The notes: generated by a model from the sequence alone, not told the origin. A stretch of 64,000 bases of DNA from Streptomyces sp. NBC_01255 (GCF_036226445.1 NZ_CP108475.1:1-64000), one strand, 5' to 3'; shown: positions 22,761 through 32,978, counted from the stretch's first letter. Translations and numbers: made by a program.

Positions 22761-25327
22761 GGATGCCGATCCGGCATGTGGCCGGGAACGTCATGTGGAC
22801 GACGCAGGGGACGGTCTGGGCGGTCTTCCGGGTGCAGGGCGCTGATACGGCTCACGCCTCGCGGCGTGCCAGGCAGCAGCGGCTGGGGTATCTGGAGGCG
22901 CTGGTCAAGCAGTTGCGGGGGGAGTCGATGCTGCTGAGCCTATGTCCGGCGGTGGACCCGGCTTCGGTGGTGGCCAAGATGTGCGAGGACATCGACCTGG
23001 GTGCGTCGCCGCGCTATCGGGAGAGTGTTGAGGTTCTGCGCGGTCAGCTGGAGCAGTTGGAGCTGACGGGACGGTCGGACTGGCTGGCCCTTCCGCTGCC
23101 GATGCAGCGGGCGGAGTCGGCGCGCGAGGTGTTCGCGGCCGCGCGCGCCGGGGTTGCCCTGTCGCTGGGGCTGCTTCCGCGGCCCGTGTCCGCGGATGAG
23201 GAGGAGCTGCGTCTGGAGCAGGCGGCGCGGCTGGCCTCGATGTGGCCGGGCGGGATCGCGGTGCGTCCCGCTTCGACTGCCGAGGTGTTGTGGATCTATG
23301 GGCACAGCGCGCGGCGCGGCTTGGCCGAGCCGGCCTTGCCCGGTGGTGCGCAGGGCGAGCAACGGATGCGGGGGCGCGGGCGGGGTGCGGGCGCCCTGGG
23401 GCAGGTGGTCCTTGCCGAGGGCGGCCGCCTTGGTGCCGGGCAGGACCAGGACGGCGACGTGGCCGGCGGGCGCGGGACGAAGGGGCGGGGTAACCCGTTC
23501 GCGCGGCGGTGGCTGGAGGTGACAACCGAGTGGGGGTCGTCGTACCAGGCGATGCTGGCGCTCGCGGAGATGCCTGAGGCGTTCGTGTTTCCCGGCTCGG
23601 AGTACCTCGGGCAGCTCGATGAGTTCTCCTTCCCCGTGGACTGGGTGGTTCGTCTGAAGGTGGCGGGCGGTGCGGAGGCGGAGGCCAAGAGCCGGCGCCA
23701 AGCGCGGGAGCTGGCCAACCAGTACCAGGAGTACGACGGGGAGACTGCCGGGGTGCCGGCCAGCGTCGACAAGGCGGCGGCTGGCCTGGACGAGTTCCGC
23801 GAACGGCTGACGTCTTCCAAGACGGAGGTCGAGGTCCGGGCGATGACCGCGCTGTGCGTATGGGGCGGGACGCCAGAGGAGGCGGAGCGGCGGGCTGGCG
23901 AGCTGGCCAGTCACTTCGCCGGCGGCGAGTACACATTCGTCCGGCCTCGCGGTGAGCAGGAGAACCTCTGGTACGGGATGCTGCCCGGCGCCCGTACGCC
24001 GTCGGTGATGGCGCAGTACTCGCAGTACCTCCTCGCCCGGGACTTCGCGATGGCCTCTCCTTTCACCGGCAGCGCGCTGGGGGACGAGACCGGTCCGTTG
24101 TACGGGCTGCAACTGGCCAACGGCGGGGTGCGGCCGGTGTTGTGTGACTGGTCGCGCGGTCCGAGGGAGAACGTGTCGGCCGCGGCTGCGTGGGTCGGCG
24201 AGCTGGGCAGCGGCAAGTCGGTGGCCATGAAGTCGGCGATGTTCTCGGTGCTCTCGGCCGGGCGGCGCTGGCAGGGGGTGAGCCGGGGCCGGGCCGTGGT
24301 GGTGGACCGGACCGAGCAGCAGGAGTGGGTGCGCTTCGCCGAGGCCTGCCCCGGCGAGACGGAGATCATCACAATCGATGATCAGGCGCGGATCTCCCTG
24401 GACCCGCTGCGCATCTTCACCAGCGCGGCCGAGGCGCAGCGGTTCGCCGAGTCGTTCCTGACCCTGCTGCTGGGGCTGTCGCCGATGAGCGAGGAGGGCA
24501 TCGCGCTGTCGGAGGCGATCGAGGCGGTTCTGCGGGAACCGCATCCGTCGATGCGGGTGCTGGTGGAGGAGCTGACCAACCGGGGTGCGGGCGGGGACAC
24601 GTTCGCGGCGCTGGCCGCGCGCAGGCTGGCGGCGGCCCGCCGCAAGGATCTCGCCCGCGCCGTGTTCGACGAGTCGTTGCCGGTGGTGCGGAACTCGACC
24701 GCGGACAGCGTCGTTTTCGCCGTCGCGTCCCTGGCTCTGCCGACGAAGAGCGAGCTGGAGGATGGGCGTCTGGAGAAGCTGCAGTTCGAGAAGACCTTCG
24801 GGCGTGCGGTGATGTATCTGATCGCCGCGCTGTGCCGGAAGATCGTCTACGCGCGGCCGGACGAGTTCGCGGTCGTGGTGTGGGACGAGTGCTGGTGGCT
24901 GACGTCCTCGCCCGAGGGCCTGGACCTGGCGATCGAGCTGGTCAAGGACGGCCGCAAGCACAACGCCGGCGCATGGTTCGGCGGGCACGACGAGGACGAC
25001 ATCGGCCCTGCTTCCAGCGAGAAGGGGCAGATCCTGCGTGGGCTGATCCCGCGCAAGTGCCTCTTTCGGCACACCAATCGGAACCTCGCCCGGCGAGGCC
25101 TCGCGTTCCTGGGGTGCAACCCCGACGACGAAGACCTCCTCACCCTTGTCACCAACGGCCTGTCCCCCAACCGGCCGGACATGACCGACGGGGAGCGGGC
25201 CGCACGGGCCGGCGAGTGCCTGCACCGCGATCTGACCGGCCGGATCGGCGCCATGCAGGTCACCATCCCCGCCGACCAGGAGGCCGCCGAGAACATCCAC
25301 TCCCAGCCCGTCCGGCAGGCGGTCTGA
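22757..25327 (+). CDS. VirB4-like (TraC/ConE-type) conjugation ATPase
   Basis: An 856-residue cytoplasmic P-loop ATPase that would power the type IV secretion channel. Walker A is GELGSGKSV (about residues 479-487) and Walker B FAVVVWDECWWL (about 703-714); GRKHNAGAWFGGHDEDD following it matches the conserved VirB4 C-terminal motif. The N-terminal ~450 residues form the usual membrane-apposed domain. Length and motif spacing are normal for the family. It starts at GTG 22757, in overlap with the TcpE-like stop, and ends in TGATG with the VirB6-like gene. Confidence 0.92.
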   Translation: MRMPIRHVAGNVMWTTQGTVWAVFRVQGADTAHASRRARQQRLGYLEALVKQLRGESMLLSLCPAVDPASVVAKMCEDIDLGASPRYRESVEVLRGQLEQLELTGRSDWLALPLPMQRAESAREVFAAARAGVALSLGLLPRPVSADEEELRLEQAARLASMWPGGIAVRPASTAEVLWIYGHSARRGLAEPALPGGAQGEQRMRGRGRGAGALGQVVLAEGGRLGAGQDQDGDVAGGRGTKGRGNPFARRWLEVTTEWGSSYQAMLALAEMPEAFVFPGSEYLGQLDEFSFPVDWVVRLKVAGGAEAEAKSRRQARELANQYQEYDGETAGVPASVDKAAAGLDEFRERLTSSKTEVEVRAMTALCVWGGTPEEAERRAGELASHFAGGEYTFVRPRGEQENLWYGMLPGARTPSVMAQYSQYLLARDFAMASPFTGSALGDETGPLYGLQLANGGVRPVLCDWSRGPRENVSAAAAWVGELGSGKSVAMKSAMFSVLSAGRRWQGVSRGRAVVVDRTEQQEWVRFAEACPGETEIITIDDQARISLDPLRIFTSAAEAQRFAESFLTLLLGLSPMSEEGIALSEAIEAVLREPHPSMRVLVEELTNRGAGGDTFAALAARRLAAARRKDLARAVFDESLPVVRNSTADSVVFAVASLALPTKSELEDGRLEKLQFEKTFGRAVMYLIAALCRKIVYARPDEFAVVVWDECWWLTSSPEGLDLAIELVKDGRKHNAGAWFGGHDEDDIGPASSEKGQILRGLIPRKCLFRHTNRNLARRGLAFLGCNPDDEDLLTLVTNGLSPNRPDMTDGERAARAGECLHRDLTGRIGAMQVTIPADQEAAENIHSQPVRQAV

Positions 25328-28005
25328 TGGCCGGGCAGTCCCCCATGTACTCCATGGCGCGGCTGGGGGCATACGTCGGAGGCCGGGCCATCGCGGTCGT
25401 GCGGTGGGCCCGTCCGGGCCGGGCACTGCTGATAGCGGTGGCGCTGCTGATGATCGCCAGCATCTCGTCGCTGATGCTTGCCGCCGTGGCCACCGCCGCG
25501 CCGGAGCCCTCCCCGTCCGCGTCCGCGCCGAGCCGGCTGGTGCCGCCTGTCGATCCGGACAACCCGCTCGCTCCCACCCCGGTCCTCACCCCTCCCACGG
25601 ACGGCACCTCCTTGGAGGAGATGGGTCAAGAGGCGGAGCGGCGGGCGGCTGACGAGAAGAAGGAGCAGGACCGCAAGACGAAAGAGGCCTGGGACAAAGC
25701 GGTCGCCGACTACCTCAAGAACGAGGCAACTCGAGGCGGTGTGCTGTCCGCGTTCGAGGTCACCGACCGCAACAACATCCCCGTCTCCGCCTACCGGGTC
25801 TATGCCGGCACCGGTGACTGGAACGACTGGGACCTGAAGGTCGAGCATTTCCTCGTCGAGATGATGTTCCTCGGCAACAAGTGGCTGGTCTCCTTCGCCT
25901 GCTTCCTGATCAGCTGGGCGCTGTCGTTCTCCCTGGCCGGCCTGCTCCTCAAGCCCGCACTCCACATCTCGACCTCGCTGTATGGCGGGGTAGTCATGCA
26001 GCTGGGTCTGCCCGCGCTGTTCTTGACGTTCTCGGCCGTGGTGGCGTCCTGGCACCTGCTGTTCGGCAACCGGGCCCGCGGCTGGGGCGAAATGGCTGCG
26101 GCGATGGTCATCTCCGCACTCGCCGTCGGCGCGCTCGCCTCGCCGCCTCAGATGCTGCTGTCCAAGGACCACGGCGCGGTCGCCGCGGTGCGCGACCTGG
26201 CGGTGGAGACCGCCGCGCTCGTCCTGGACAAGCAGGCCATCGACGCCGGCAGCCCCGCCACGACGACGGACAGCACGTGGGAGAAGGCCGGACAGGGTGC
26301 GACGGTCGGGCAGCGGATGCGCAGTTCGGCCAGCTCGATCTCCCGCCCCATCACCGACGCCCTGGTCGACGCGTTCGTCGCCCGCCCGGCGATGATGCTC
26401 TCCTACGGGCGGACCTTCGAGGACCCGAAGGACGGCCGGGGGCCCAAGTGCGGCACCTTGTTCCGCCAGTCCCGTGTCCACCAGGCCGTCTTCGACAAGA
26501 GGATCGACGAGATCCTGGCCTCCGGCACCGGGTTCGCCGAGGACGTTCCCTTCATCGGGGGCACCATCACCGATGTCGTCGACACGGCGGCGCAGCCCGG
26601 TCTGACGGCCATCCGCGAACGGCTCACCGCCAAGGGGCCGCTGAAGACGTTCGAGGCCGCCTGTGTCAAGGCAGACGCCGCCTCCGCGAAGAAGGCCAGC
26701 ATGGAGAAGGTCGGCGGGGCCTTCTTCATGGTCATCGCGACGTTTCTGACCTGCTTCTTCATGATCGTGCTGACGTTCAGCTTCCTCTACGCCCAGCTGC
26801 GGATCGCCATCGAGGCGATGATCGCGAAGGTCGGACTCGCCTTCGGTGTCCTGCCTGGGCCCGGGCGCGGCTGGCTCTGGGACCGCGTGGCCTCCATCGC
26901 CCGCGCCCTGGGGCTCCTGATCGCCTCGATCGTCGCCCTTTCCGTGTTCATCGTCGTCGTCAACGCCGTCCTCAACGCCTCCGAGACCGACATCCCCGGC
27001 GGGATCACCATCCGATTCGTCGTTCTGGACTGCGTCGCCGTCGGCGCCTTCCTCTACCGCAAGCGTCTGGCGAGCGTCACCCGCAGCATGACCGCGCGGG
27101 CCCGGGTCCGGGTCGGCAACAGCGTGGCTGGCGGTGCCGTCACTGCGCCCGAGGTCGGCCGGCCGAAGCGCTCTGTGGGCAAGAAGCTGCTAATGGGCGG
27201 GCTCATGCTCGGTGCGCTCGCCGCGTCCGGCGGCACCAGCGCGGTCGTCGGAGCCGCCGGGCGGGCAGGGGCAAGCCGTACGGCCGTCGGTCTCGGGGGC
27301 CGGGCGCTGCGCGGTACGGGCCGGGCGGTGGCCGGGACGGCGAAACTCGCCGGCCGCACCACCGTCGCCGGCGTCAAGGGCGCGGCGAAGACCACCGCGT
27401 TCGGGCTGAAGGCGACGGTGGGGCTGCCGGTGTACGGGCCGCGTGCCGCCCGCCGAGTCGGTGCCGCGGCCGTCGCCCTGCCCGGCCGGGCCGCTTCCGC
27501 GGGCGCGAGTGCGGTCCAGGGTGTTCAGGAGACGGTCCAGGCGGTGCATCAGAACGTCGTGGCGCCGGTGGCGGACTTCGGCGGGGAATACACCCATAAC
27601 CTGCGCTCGCTCGGCCGGATCGTGACCGGCCGAGGCGGACTGGGCCGCTACAGCGCGCCGCGCCGCCCGGGCCCCTACCCGCCCGTACCGCCCGTACGCC
27701 GTGCGCGTCCGGCGCCCCGCCCGCGCACGACTCCCCCGCCAGTCGTCGCCCCCACCCCCGCCACAACGCCGGCGGTACGCCGACGTCCGGCACCACCACG
27801 GGTCGTACAGCCACCGGCCGGACCGGCCCAGGCCATGCTTCGGCAGCAGCTGCACCGCATCCGGACCCAGCAGTCCCCCACCGCAACTCCCCCGCCGACG
27901 CCGCACCCGACGGCCGCACCCACGCCTCCCGGGGCCGTACCTCGCCCGGCCCGACCGGCGCCGCCTCTCAATCCGGCGCGGCGCCGCCGACGGAGACGAC
28001 CGTGA
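25327..28005 (+). CDS. VirB6/TrbL-like polytopic channel protein
   Basis: An 892-residue membrane protein. After an N-terminal hydrophobic segment (LLIAVALLMIASISSLMLAA, residues ~36-55) comes an extracytoplasmic linker with a charged helix (EEMGQEAERRAADEKKEQ), then about six spans between residues ~180 and 580, including FFMVIATFLTCFFMIVLTF, and a long basic, proline- and arginine-rich tail ending RRRRRRRP. This layout fits VirB6/TrbL-type inner-membrane channel proteins of actinobacterial conjugative elements. It is coupled to its neighbours by TGATG and GTGA overlaps. Confidence 0.8.
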   Translation: MAGQSPMYSMARLGAYVGGRAIAVVRWARPGRALLIAVALLMIASISSLMLAAVATAAPEPSPSASAPSRLVPPVDPDNPLAPTPVLTPPTDGTSLEEMGQEAERRAADEKKEQDRKTKEAWDKAVADYLKNEATRGGVLSAFEVTDRNNIPVSAYRVYAGTGDWNDWDLKVEHFLVEMMFLGNKWLVSFACFLISWALSFSLAGLLLKPALHISTSLYGGVVMQLGLPALFLTFSAVVASWHLLFGNRARGWGEMAAAMVISALAVGALASPPQMLLSKDHGAVAAVRDLAVETAALVLDKQAIDAGSPATTTDSTWEKAGQGATVGQRMRSSASSISRPITDALVDAFVARPAMMLSYGRTFEDPKDGRGPKCGTLFRQSRVHQAVFDKRIDEILASGTGFAEDVPFIGGTITDVVDTAAQPGLTAIRERLTAKGPLKTFEAACVKADAASAKKASMEKVGGAFFMVIATFLTCFFMIVLTFSFLYAQLRIAIEAMIAKVGLAFGVLPGPGRGWLWDRVASIARALGLLIASIVALSVFIVVVNAVLNASETDIPGGITIRFVVLDCVAVGAFLYRKRLASVTRSMTARARVRVGNSVAGGAVTAPEVGRPKRSVGKKLLMGGLMLGALAASGGTSAVVGAAGRAGASRTAVGLGGRALRGTGRAVAGTAKLAGRTTVAGVKGAAKTTAFGLKATVGLPVYGPRAARRVGAAAVALPGRAASAGASAVQGVQETVQAVHQNVVAPVADFGGEYTHNLRSLGRIVTGRGGLGRYSAPRRPGPYPPVPPVRRARPAPRPRTTPPPVVAPTPATTPAVRRRPAPPRVVQPPAGPAQAMLRQQLHRIRTQQSPTATPPPTPHPTAAPTPPGAVPRPARPAPPLNPARRRRRRRP

Positions 28006-29180
28006 GCCCGACGGCGAAGACCGCCCTGACGATCGGCTCGGTTCTCCTCGCCCCGCTGGTCTTCGTTGTCGGGCTGCTGATCCTCTTCATCGCCGCCGTG
28101 GCCAGCGGGGCCTCCGGCCACGAGAAGGAATCTGGCGCTTCCGTCCGGGGGCCGGCCGGGGCGGCTCCGTCCAGCGTCTCCGGGATAGGTCCGGTGGTCC
28201 TCGACGCCTACGTCAAGGCCGCGCACGCCGTCACCACGCTCCGCCCGAAGTGCAAGGGGATGCGCTGGTCCGTCATCGCCGGCATCGGCAAGGTCGAGTC
28301 CGGCCACGCCTCCGGGCGCACCCTCACGGCGAACGGTGACGTGGCTCCCAAAATCTACGGCGTGCGGCTCAACGGGTCAGGGGCCGGCGGAAACACCAGC
28401 GTTCATGGCGACACCGACCGCGGAGCCCTGGACGGCGACACCCTCTACGACCGCGCGGTGGGGCCGATGCAGTTCATCCCCGCCACCTGGCAGGGCCCCT
28501 CCGGGCAGGACGGCAACGGCGACGGAGTCAAAGACCCGCACAACATCTTCGACGCGGCCCAGGCCACCGCCGTCTACCTCTGCGGCACGGGCAGCAGCAA
28601 CCTCAGCGACGACGCGCAGCTCCGCAAGTCGGTGCTGCGCTACAACCAGTCCGGGGCGTACGCGGACGAGGTCATCGGACACGCACACGCCTACGACCAG
28701 CTCGACCCTTCCGGCTCCGGCCCGGCCGGCACGTCACCGGGTGGTGCGGCGTTCCACGACGGCGCCGCCGGCTGGCCCGCTTCTGTCAGGAACCCCCGCT
28801 CCACAGCGGGGGCGATCGGCTGGGCGCGCCAGGAAACCACAGGCGGAGGCCGGGACTGGTACCGGGCCTGTCTCGCGTTCGTCGCCCGTACGTACGGCTG
28901 GTCCTACTCCGGCGTCCAGTACGCCGTCGACCACTACCGGCAGATGCCCGTCTCCATGCGCCACGACCGCGACCGCACTCCCCCTCCCGGAGCCCTGATG
29001 TACTGGGACACCGGACAACGAGCCGGTCACGTCGCGCTCTATCTCGGTGGCGGGAAGATCGCCTCCAACGACATCCGCCGCAGCGGCTACATCGACGTCG
29101 TCAACGCCACCGACATCGAAACCGTCTGGGGCGCCACCTACCTCGGCTGGGCACCGCCGTACTTCCCTCAGGGCGGATGA
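28002..29180 (+). CDS. VirB1-like transglycosylase with C-terminal NlpC/P60- or CHAP-like domain
   Basis: A 392-residue cell-wall hydrolase. A single N-terminal span (LLAPLVFVVGLLILFIAAV) anchors it. Residues ~60-230 form a lytic transglycosylase domain with the catalytic glutamate in IAGIGKVESGHA and the AVGPMQFIPATWQ motif. Residues ~265-392 look like a cysteine peptidase/amidase: cysteine in WYRACLAFVARTYGW, histidine in GHVALYLGGGKI. Such two-domain enzymes open the peptidoglycan locally for conjugation in Gram-positive bacteria. It is the last gene of the operon. Confidence 0.9.
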   Translation: MSPTAKTALTIGSVLLAPLVFVVGLLILFIAAVASGASGHEKESGASVRGPAGAAPSSVSGIGPVVLDAYVKAAHAVTTLRPKCKGMRWSVIAGIGKVESGHASGRTLTANGDVAPKIYGVRLNGSGAGGNTSVHGDTDRGALDGDTLYDRAVGPMQFIPATWQGPSGQDGNGDGVKDPHNIFDAAQATAVYLCGTGSSNLSDDAQLRKSVLRYNQSGAYADEVIGHAHAYDQLDPSGSGPAGTSPGGAAFHDGAAGWPASVRNPRSTAGAIGWARQETTGGGRDWYRACLAFVARTYGWSYSGVQYAVDHYRQMPVSMRHDRDRTPPPGALMYWDTGQRAGHVALYLGGGKIASNDIRRSGYIDVVNATDIETVWGATYLGWAPPYFPQGG

Positions 29181-29569
29181 AACGTCGGATGCTGGTGGCA
29201 GCGGCCCTGCCGAGGGATGTTCCTGAGGGCGGGAGCGCGTCGTCGCACCTCTCCAACTTGTTGCGCCTTGGCGGACCCTCGGCCTTCGCCCCTCACGATC
29301 CAGGCCGTGGGCCAGGACCCCGTCCGGACCAACTCCCCGCGCCGCCGGTCCGCAGCACCCCGTACCGTCGGAACACCCCTCCCACAGGGCGATCACGGTG
29401 GTGGGCCCGCGTACATCGCACGGCGCGAGGCCCACCATCACACCCGGTCAGGACACCCTGCCAACTGGCTGCGTAGGTCACAAGCAAGAACGGTTGTTGA
29501 CGACTTCTGAGAACGACCATGGGCCGCCGGCCCTGCGCATGTTGATGAGAAGCAAGAACGGGAGGCGTC
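29181..29569. other. Gene-free stretch after the secretion operon
   Basis: No supported gene, repeat array or strong terminator is seen between the transglycosylase and the converging membrane-protein gene. Confidence 0.4.
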
Positions 29570-30037
29570 CTACCACGGCGACCAGGGCATCCAGAGGAGC
29601 AAGATTGCTAGCGCACCACATCCCACAGCGGTCCACATGACACTGTTGGCTACCGTACGTAGCGTCTGCCCGGCGGGGCGCATTGTCACACCGTCGTAGG
29701 CCCAGGTGAGGTTCTCGATATAGAGCTGACCCACCACCACCAGCAGCAGCCCGGTTCCGATGGCGCCAGGAGGACCGGCAAACCATGCGATGAACGGCCC
29801 GGCTTGATCGGCTGCTGTCAGCAATGCCGCCACTTCAAGGAACACCAAGATCACGAGGATCCCCAGCTCCTTCACCAAGGTCCAACCGACCGTGGGATCC
29901 ACTTGGACGGGCGCCTGTGTTCTCTCGGCCAACCGGACTCGGGTTTCGTGGCCGCTCTTGGCCTCCAGAACGACGGCCAAGATGGCTACGGGAATCACCT
30001 GGGCAAGGAGAGCTGCGAAGGCCAGCTTGTCCGACAT
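29570..30037 (-). CDS. Four-span membrane protein of unknown function
   Basis: A 155-residue membrane protein with four hydrophobic segments: FAALLAQVIPVAILAVVL, ELGILVILVFLEVAALLTA, AIGTGLLLVVVGQLYI and VMWTAVGCGALAILLLW. The start at ATG 30037 is preferred as it begins just before the first span; a longer start at 30109 adds an arginine- and cysteine-rich leader. It lies on the strand opposite to the transfer genes and is flanked by gene-poor DNA, so it looks like part of an insertion. Confidence 0.55.
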   Translation of the reverse strand: MSDKLAFAALLAQVIPVAILAVVLEAKSGHETRVRLAERTQAPVQVDPTVGWTLVKELGILVILVFLEVAALLTAADQAGPFIAWFAGPPGAIGTGLLLVVVGQLYIENLTWAYDGVTMRPAGQTLRTVANSVMWTAVGCGALAILLLWMPWSPW

Positions 30038-30189
30038 GCCGCAATCACAGCGTCTGATGGCGACCGGACGTGGCCGACGCGCCGCTGCTGCCGCGCAGAG
30101 CACGACCATGGCTCCGAAGCAAGCATCGAGGCGATCTCGAAACTCAGCGACATCACTCTCCCGTGGAAGAGGGTGCTCTCGCCGCTGAG

Positions 30190-30423
30190 CTACAGGCGTT
30201 CTCGCAACTCACCAACAAAGCCAGCCAACTCCTCTCCCACCGCCGCCAGCGACTCATCCAGCACCCGCACCCACTGTGCGAACTCCTCGTCACTTAAGCC
30301 GCCCCGCACCGCCTCGAACGACCGCGCCGCCCACTCCACCTCCACCGGGATCTCCGGCGGCGCTCCGTGGCGGCCGCGCTGCTGAGCACCACCGCCCATG
30401 CCCACTGCGGCGGGCAGGGGCAC
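30190..30423 (-). CDS. Small hypothetical protein
   Basis: A 77-residue protein. The last ~50 residues (WAARSFEAVRGGLSDEEFAQ, then ESLAAVGEELAGFVGELRERL) form a convincing acidic helical stretch. The N-terminal part and start (GTG 30423 or ATG 30399) are uncertain. No family is recognised. Confidence 0.4.
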   Translation of the reverse strand: MPLPAAVGMGGGAQQRGRHGAPPEIPVEVEWAARSFEAVRGGLSDEEFAQWVRVLDESLAAVGEELAGFVGELRERL

Positions 30424-30520
30424 AGAGTTCCGGCGAGGAGAGCAACCGCGTCCATCCCGCGGCTGATCCGGCGCGTCACCGATGTCTTCGGCGCATTCGC
30501 GGAAGCCGAATGCCCCGAGG

Positions 30521-32092
30521 TCAGGGAGCGAAGGAGAGCATGCGGGGCTCGTGCTGGGTGTCGTCGCCGCTCAGGTTGGCGGGCGCGATCACGAGCCGGT
30601 TGCCCACGTAGGCGTTCTCCCCGACGACCCCCATCCCGAACTCGGCCCTCGCGGTGGACACGGGAAGCCGCAGCACGTCCTTCACTGAGTCCATGCTGCC
30701 CGGACCGACACTGAAGACGCGCCCGGCTTCGCTGTACGTGCCGAGGCGGTAGACGAGCCCGGTCCTGCCCGGTCCGACGCGCAGGGGGAAGTAGCCGTGC
30801 GCGGTTCCCCCTGCCTTCACGCCCCAGACCAGTTTCCCGGTGGTGAGGTCGTAGGCGCCGACGCGGTCGTCGCCGCCCAGGATCACGAGGCCCGCGCCGA
30901 CGACGGCCTCCCGGCATGCCTGGGCGTTGGCGCTGGTGTCCATGGAGTCGCCGCAGTGCTTGAAGCCTTGCGGCCGGGGGTCGATGGTCCTGCGGGCCCG
31001 GCCGTCCGGTCCGAGGGCGACGACCCGCCAGTCCTCGGCGTGGGTCTCCCGATGTGCGGTGGTGATCACGGCCGGGGCGACGGAGAGCACCTGGCCGATT
31101 CTCCGGCCGGGCTCTGTCCGGTAGCGCCACCGGACCTTGCCCGTGGCCGGGTCGATCTCCCGGATCTGGTCGTACGCCTTCTCCAGCGCGGTGATCGCGC
31201 AGTCGGCGACCACCAGGAGCCGACTGCCGCCCGCCACCCTGCCGGGGTAGCACTTGCCGGGGTTCTCCATGGGGATGTCGTACAGCTTCTTCCCGTCGGC
31301 GACCCGGTACGCGGCGGCCTTCATGCTCTGGACGATCGCGACGGTGCCGCCGCTGATCGCGCTGTCCACGATGATCGTGTCGTCGTTCCCGGAGCCGGTC
31401 TCGGTCAGCTGCTTGTGCCAGCCCGCTTTTCCGGTGCGCAGGTCGATCATCCGGAGCTGGTTGCACCGGACGCCGCTCCAGGCCTCGAAGTTCTGCAGGA
31501 CGATGACGACCTTGCCGTCCGGGGTCGGGTTGACCGGGGTCTCGCAGACGGGGGTCGGGAGGGCGACGCTCCACAACTCGGCGCCGTCACTGAGCCGGTG
31601 GGCGACGACCTTCTTGTAGATGGCCTGGACGACTGTGTCGCCGACGATCCACAGGTCCTGGGTCGGGATTTGCCGGCGGGGCAGGTCGGTGCGGTCGTCG
31701 ACGATCCAGGCGCTCGCCTCGCCGGACTTGCGCCGCTGCGCGATCTCCTGGGTGGTGGGAATGCGGGAGGGCGTCGGGGTGGGGCGGGCACTCGGCGTCG
31801 GCGGCGCTGTGGTGGGCGGGGCGGGGCTCTTCGTTGCGGCGCTGTCCGATCCCGCGCGGTCCGATCCGGAGCGCTCGCCGATGGCGCACACGCCGGCGCC
31901 GGCGAGCAGCAGCAGGGCGAGGGCCGCGGCGGCCACCGGCCACCGGCGGCGGCGCGGGCGGGGCGGCGGCGGGCCGTAGCCCTCGGGCGCGTACGGATTG
32001 TCCGGCGCAGGCCAAGGCGGCGGGCGGTGCCTGTACCAGGGCTCGTGGGCCTGTTTCGCGCCGAGCCCTTGAGCCGAGCCTGAACCGCTCAT
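30521..32092 (-). CDS. Membrane-anchored PQQ-like beta-propeller protein
   Basis: A 523-residue protein with a proline-rich cytoplasmic N-terminus, one transmembrane segment (WPVAAAALALLLLAGAGVCA, about 52-71), a proline/threonine linker, and a ~380-residue beta-propeller made of PQQ-like repeats (LWIVGDTVVQAIYKKVVAHRL, DLRTGKAGWHKQL, DPATGKVRWRYRTE, DLTTGKLVWGVKA). Such extracytoplasmic propellers act as scaffolds or sensors in Streptomyces. AAGGG lies 5 bases before ATG 32092. It sits in the minus-strand patch that interrupts the transfer genes. Confidence 0.85.
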   Translation of the reverse strand: MSGSGSAQGLGAKQAHEPWYRHRPPPWPAPDNPYAPEGYGPPPPRPRRRRWPVAAAALALLLLAGAGVCAIGERSGSDRAGSDSAATKSPAPPTTAPPTPSARPTPTPSRIPTTQEIAQRRKSGEASAWIVDDRTDLPRRQIPTQDLWIVGDTVVQAIYKKVVAHRLSDGAELWSVALPTPVCETPVNPTPDGKVVIVLQNFEAWSGVRCNQLRMIDLRTGKAGWHKQLTETGSGNDDTIIVDSAISGGTVAIVQSMKAAAYRVADGKKLYDIPMENPGKCYPGRVAGGSRLLVVADCAITALEKAYDQIREIDPATGKVRWRYRTEPGRRIGQVLSVAPAVITTAHRETHAEDWRVVALGPDGRARRTIDPRPQGFKHCGDSMDTSANAQACREAVVGAGLVILGGDDRVGAYDLTTGKLVWGVKAGGTAHGYFPLRVGPGRTGLVYRLGTYSEAGRVFSVGPGSMDSVKDVLRLPVSTARAEFGMGVVGENAYVGNRLVIAPANLSGDDTQHEPRMLSFAP

Positions 32093-32633
32093 GTTGCCCT
32101 TCCCCCGGAGGAGCCGTTCACCGCCATGCCGGTGTAGTGGATTCGGAGCCCAGTACGCGAGAACCCCTTAGGAAACACCTACACTCCGGCAATGAAATCG
32201 CGCTGCAGAGATCTTGAACCCTGCAGATCAGGCGCTCACGCCGCTCCTACGGGAAGGCCTTCCCGGGCTTGGCCCAATTGAGGATTCCGCTCTCCGCCCT
32301 ACGCCCGTGAGAGGTGCAGCAGTCCACGGGCAGTCCACGCCACCTTCGGCCCTCACGGCTCACTGACCAGCAGTTGCGGGACAGCCCTTTGGCGACCTGA
32401 TGTGACCTCGACAGAAGGCGCCCCCGCGGCCGCCGTCGGGCTCCATTCACGAGTAGTTCCCGTCTTCATGGCCAGGGCTCGGTTCCGGAGGTGATTCTCG
32501 CTCCGCTGTTCCTCAGACTCAGATGAAGGCGCTCAAAGTTCATGGCGCCAGCCGGTCACGTTCTCAGGGCTGCGGGTCCTTGCGGGTGGTGTACGGGCGG
32601 CGTGAGGCCGCTCCGGCCTGCGGGGAGTGCCCA
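32093..32633. other. Gene-free stretch before the coupling-protein operon
   Basis: No supported gene is seen. It must hold the promoter for the operon starting at 32634 and the promoter of the minus-strand propeller gene. Confidence 0.4.
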
Positions 32634-32978
32634 ATGACAACGGACGATCAGCGCCTGCTCGGGCGGCGGGATGCGGCGGTCGACGTGCTGGTCGACTGGA
32701 TCGGATGGCTCGTGGCTGTCGTATTCGTGGTCGGCTGCTTTCCGGGCTGGTGGTGGGGTGGTGACCTGAGCAACCTGCCGTTCATAGGGGAGTCGGTGGC
32801 CAAGGCGGCGGCCGAGCACCGGGGCTGGCCCGAGGTGCCGCTGCTGTTCATGACGTGCGGGGCTTTCCTGGTGCGGCGCGGCTGGTATGCGGCCGCTGAC
32901 CGGGTCCGCGGGATGGACCCGGGGCAGCGGTATCGGCGCGGCCCGCTTCGTTTCCCCTTGTCGAAGGCGAACTGGTAA
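32634..32978 (+). CDS. Small membrane protein upstream of the coupling protein
   Basis: A 114-residue protein with two hydrophobic segments (DWIGWLVAVVFVVGCFPGWWW and VPLLFMTCGAFLVRRGW). GGGGAG lies about 7 bases before ATG 32634, and the stop overlaps the next start (TAATG). No named family is recognised; it is probably a membrane partner of the coupling protein. Confidence 0.65.
   Translation: MTTDDQRLLGRRDAAVDVLVDWIGWLVAVVFVVGCFPGWWWGGDLSNLPFIGESVAKAAAEHRGWPEVPLLFMTCGAFLVRRGWYAAADRVRGMDPGQRYRRGPLRFPLSKANW

Noticed and set aside
22940..25426. 828-residue minus-strand frame
   Set aside because: Shadow of the VirB4-like gene; histidine/arginine/proline-rich with no motifs.
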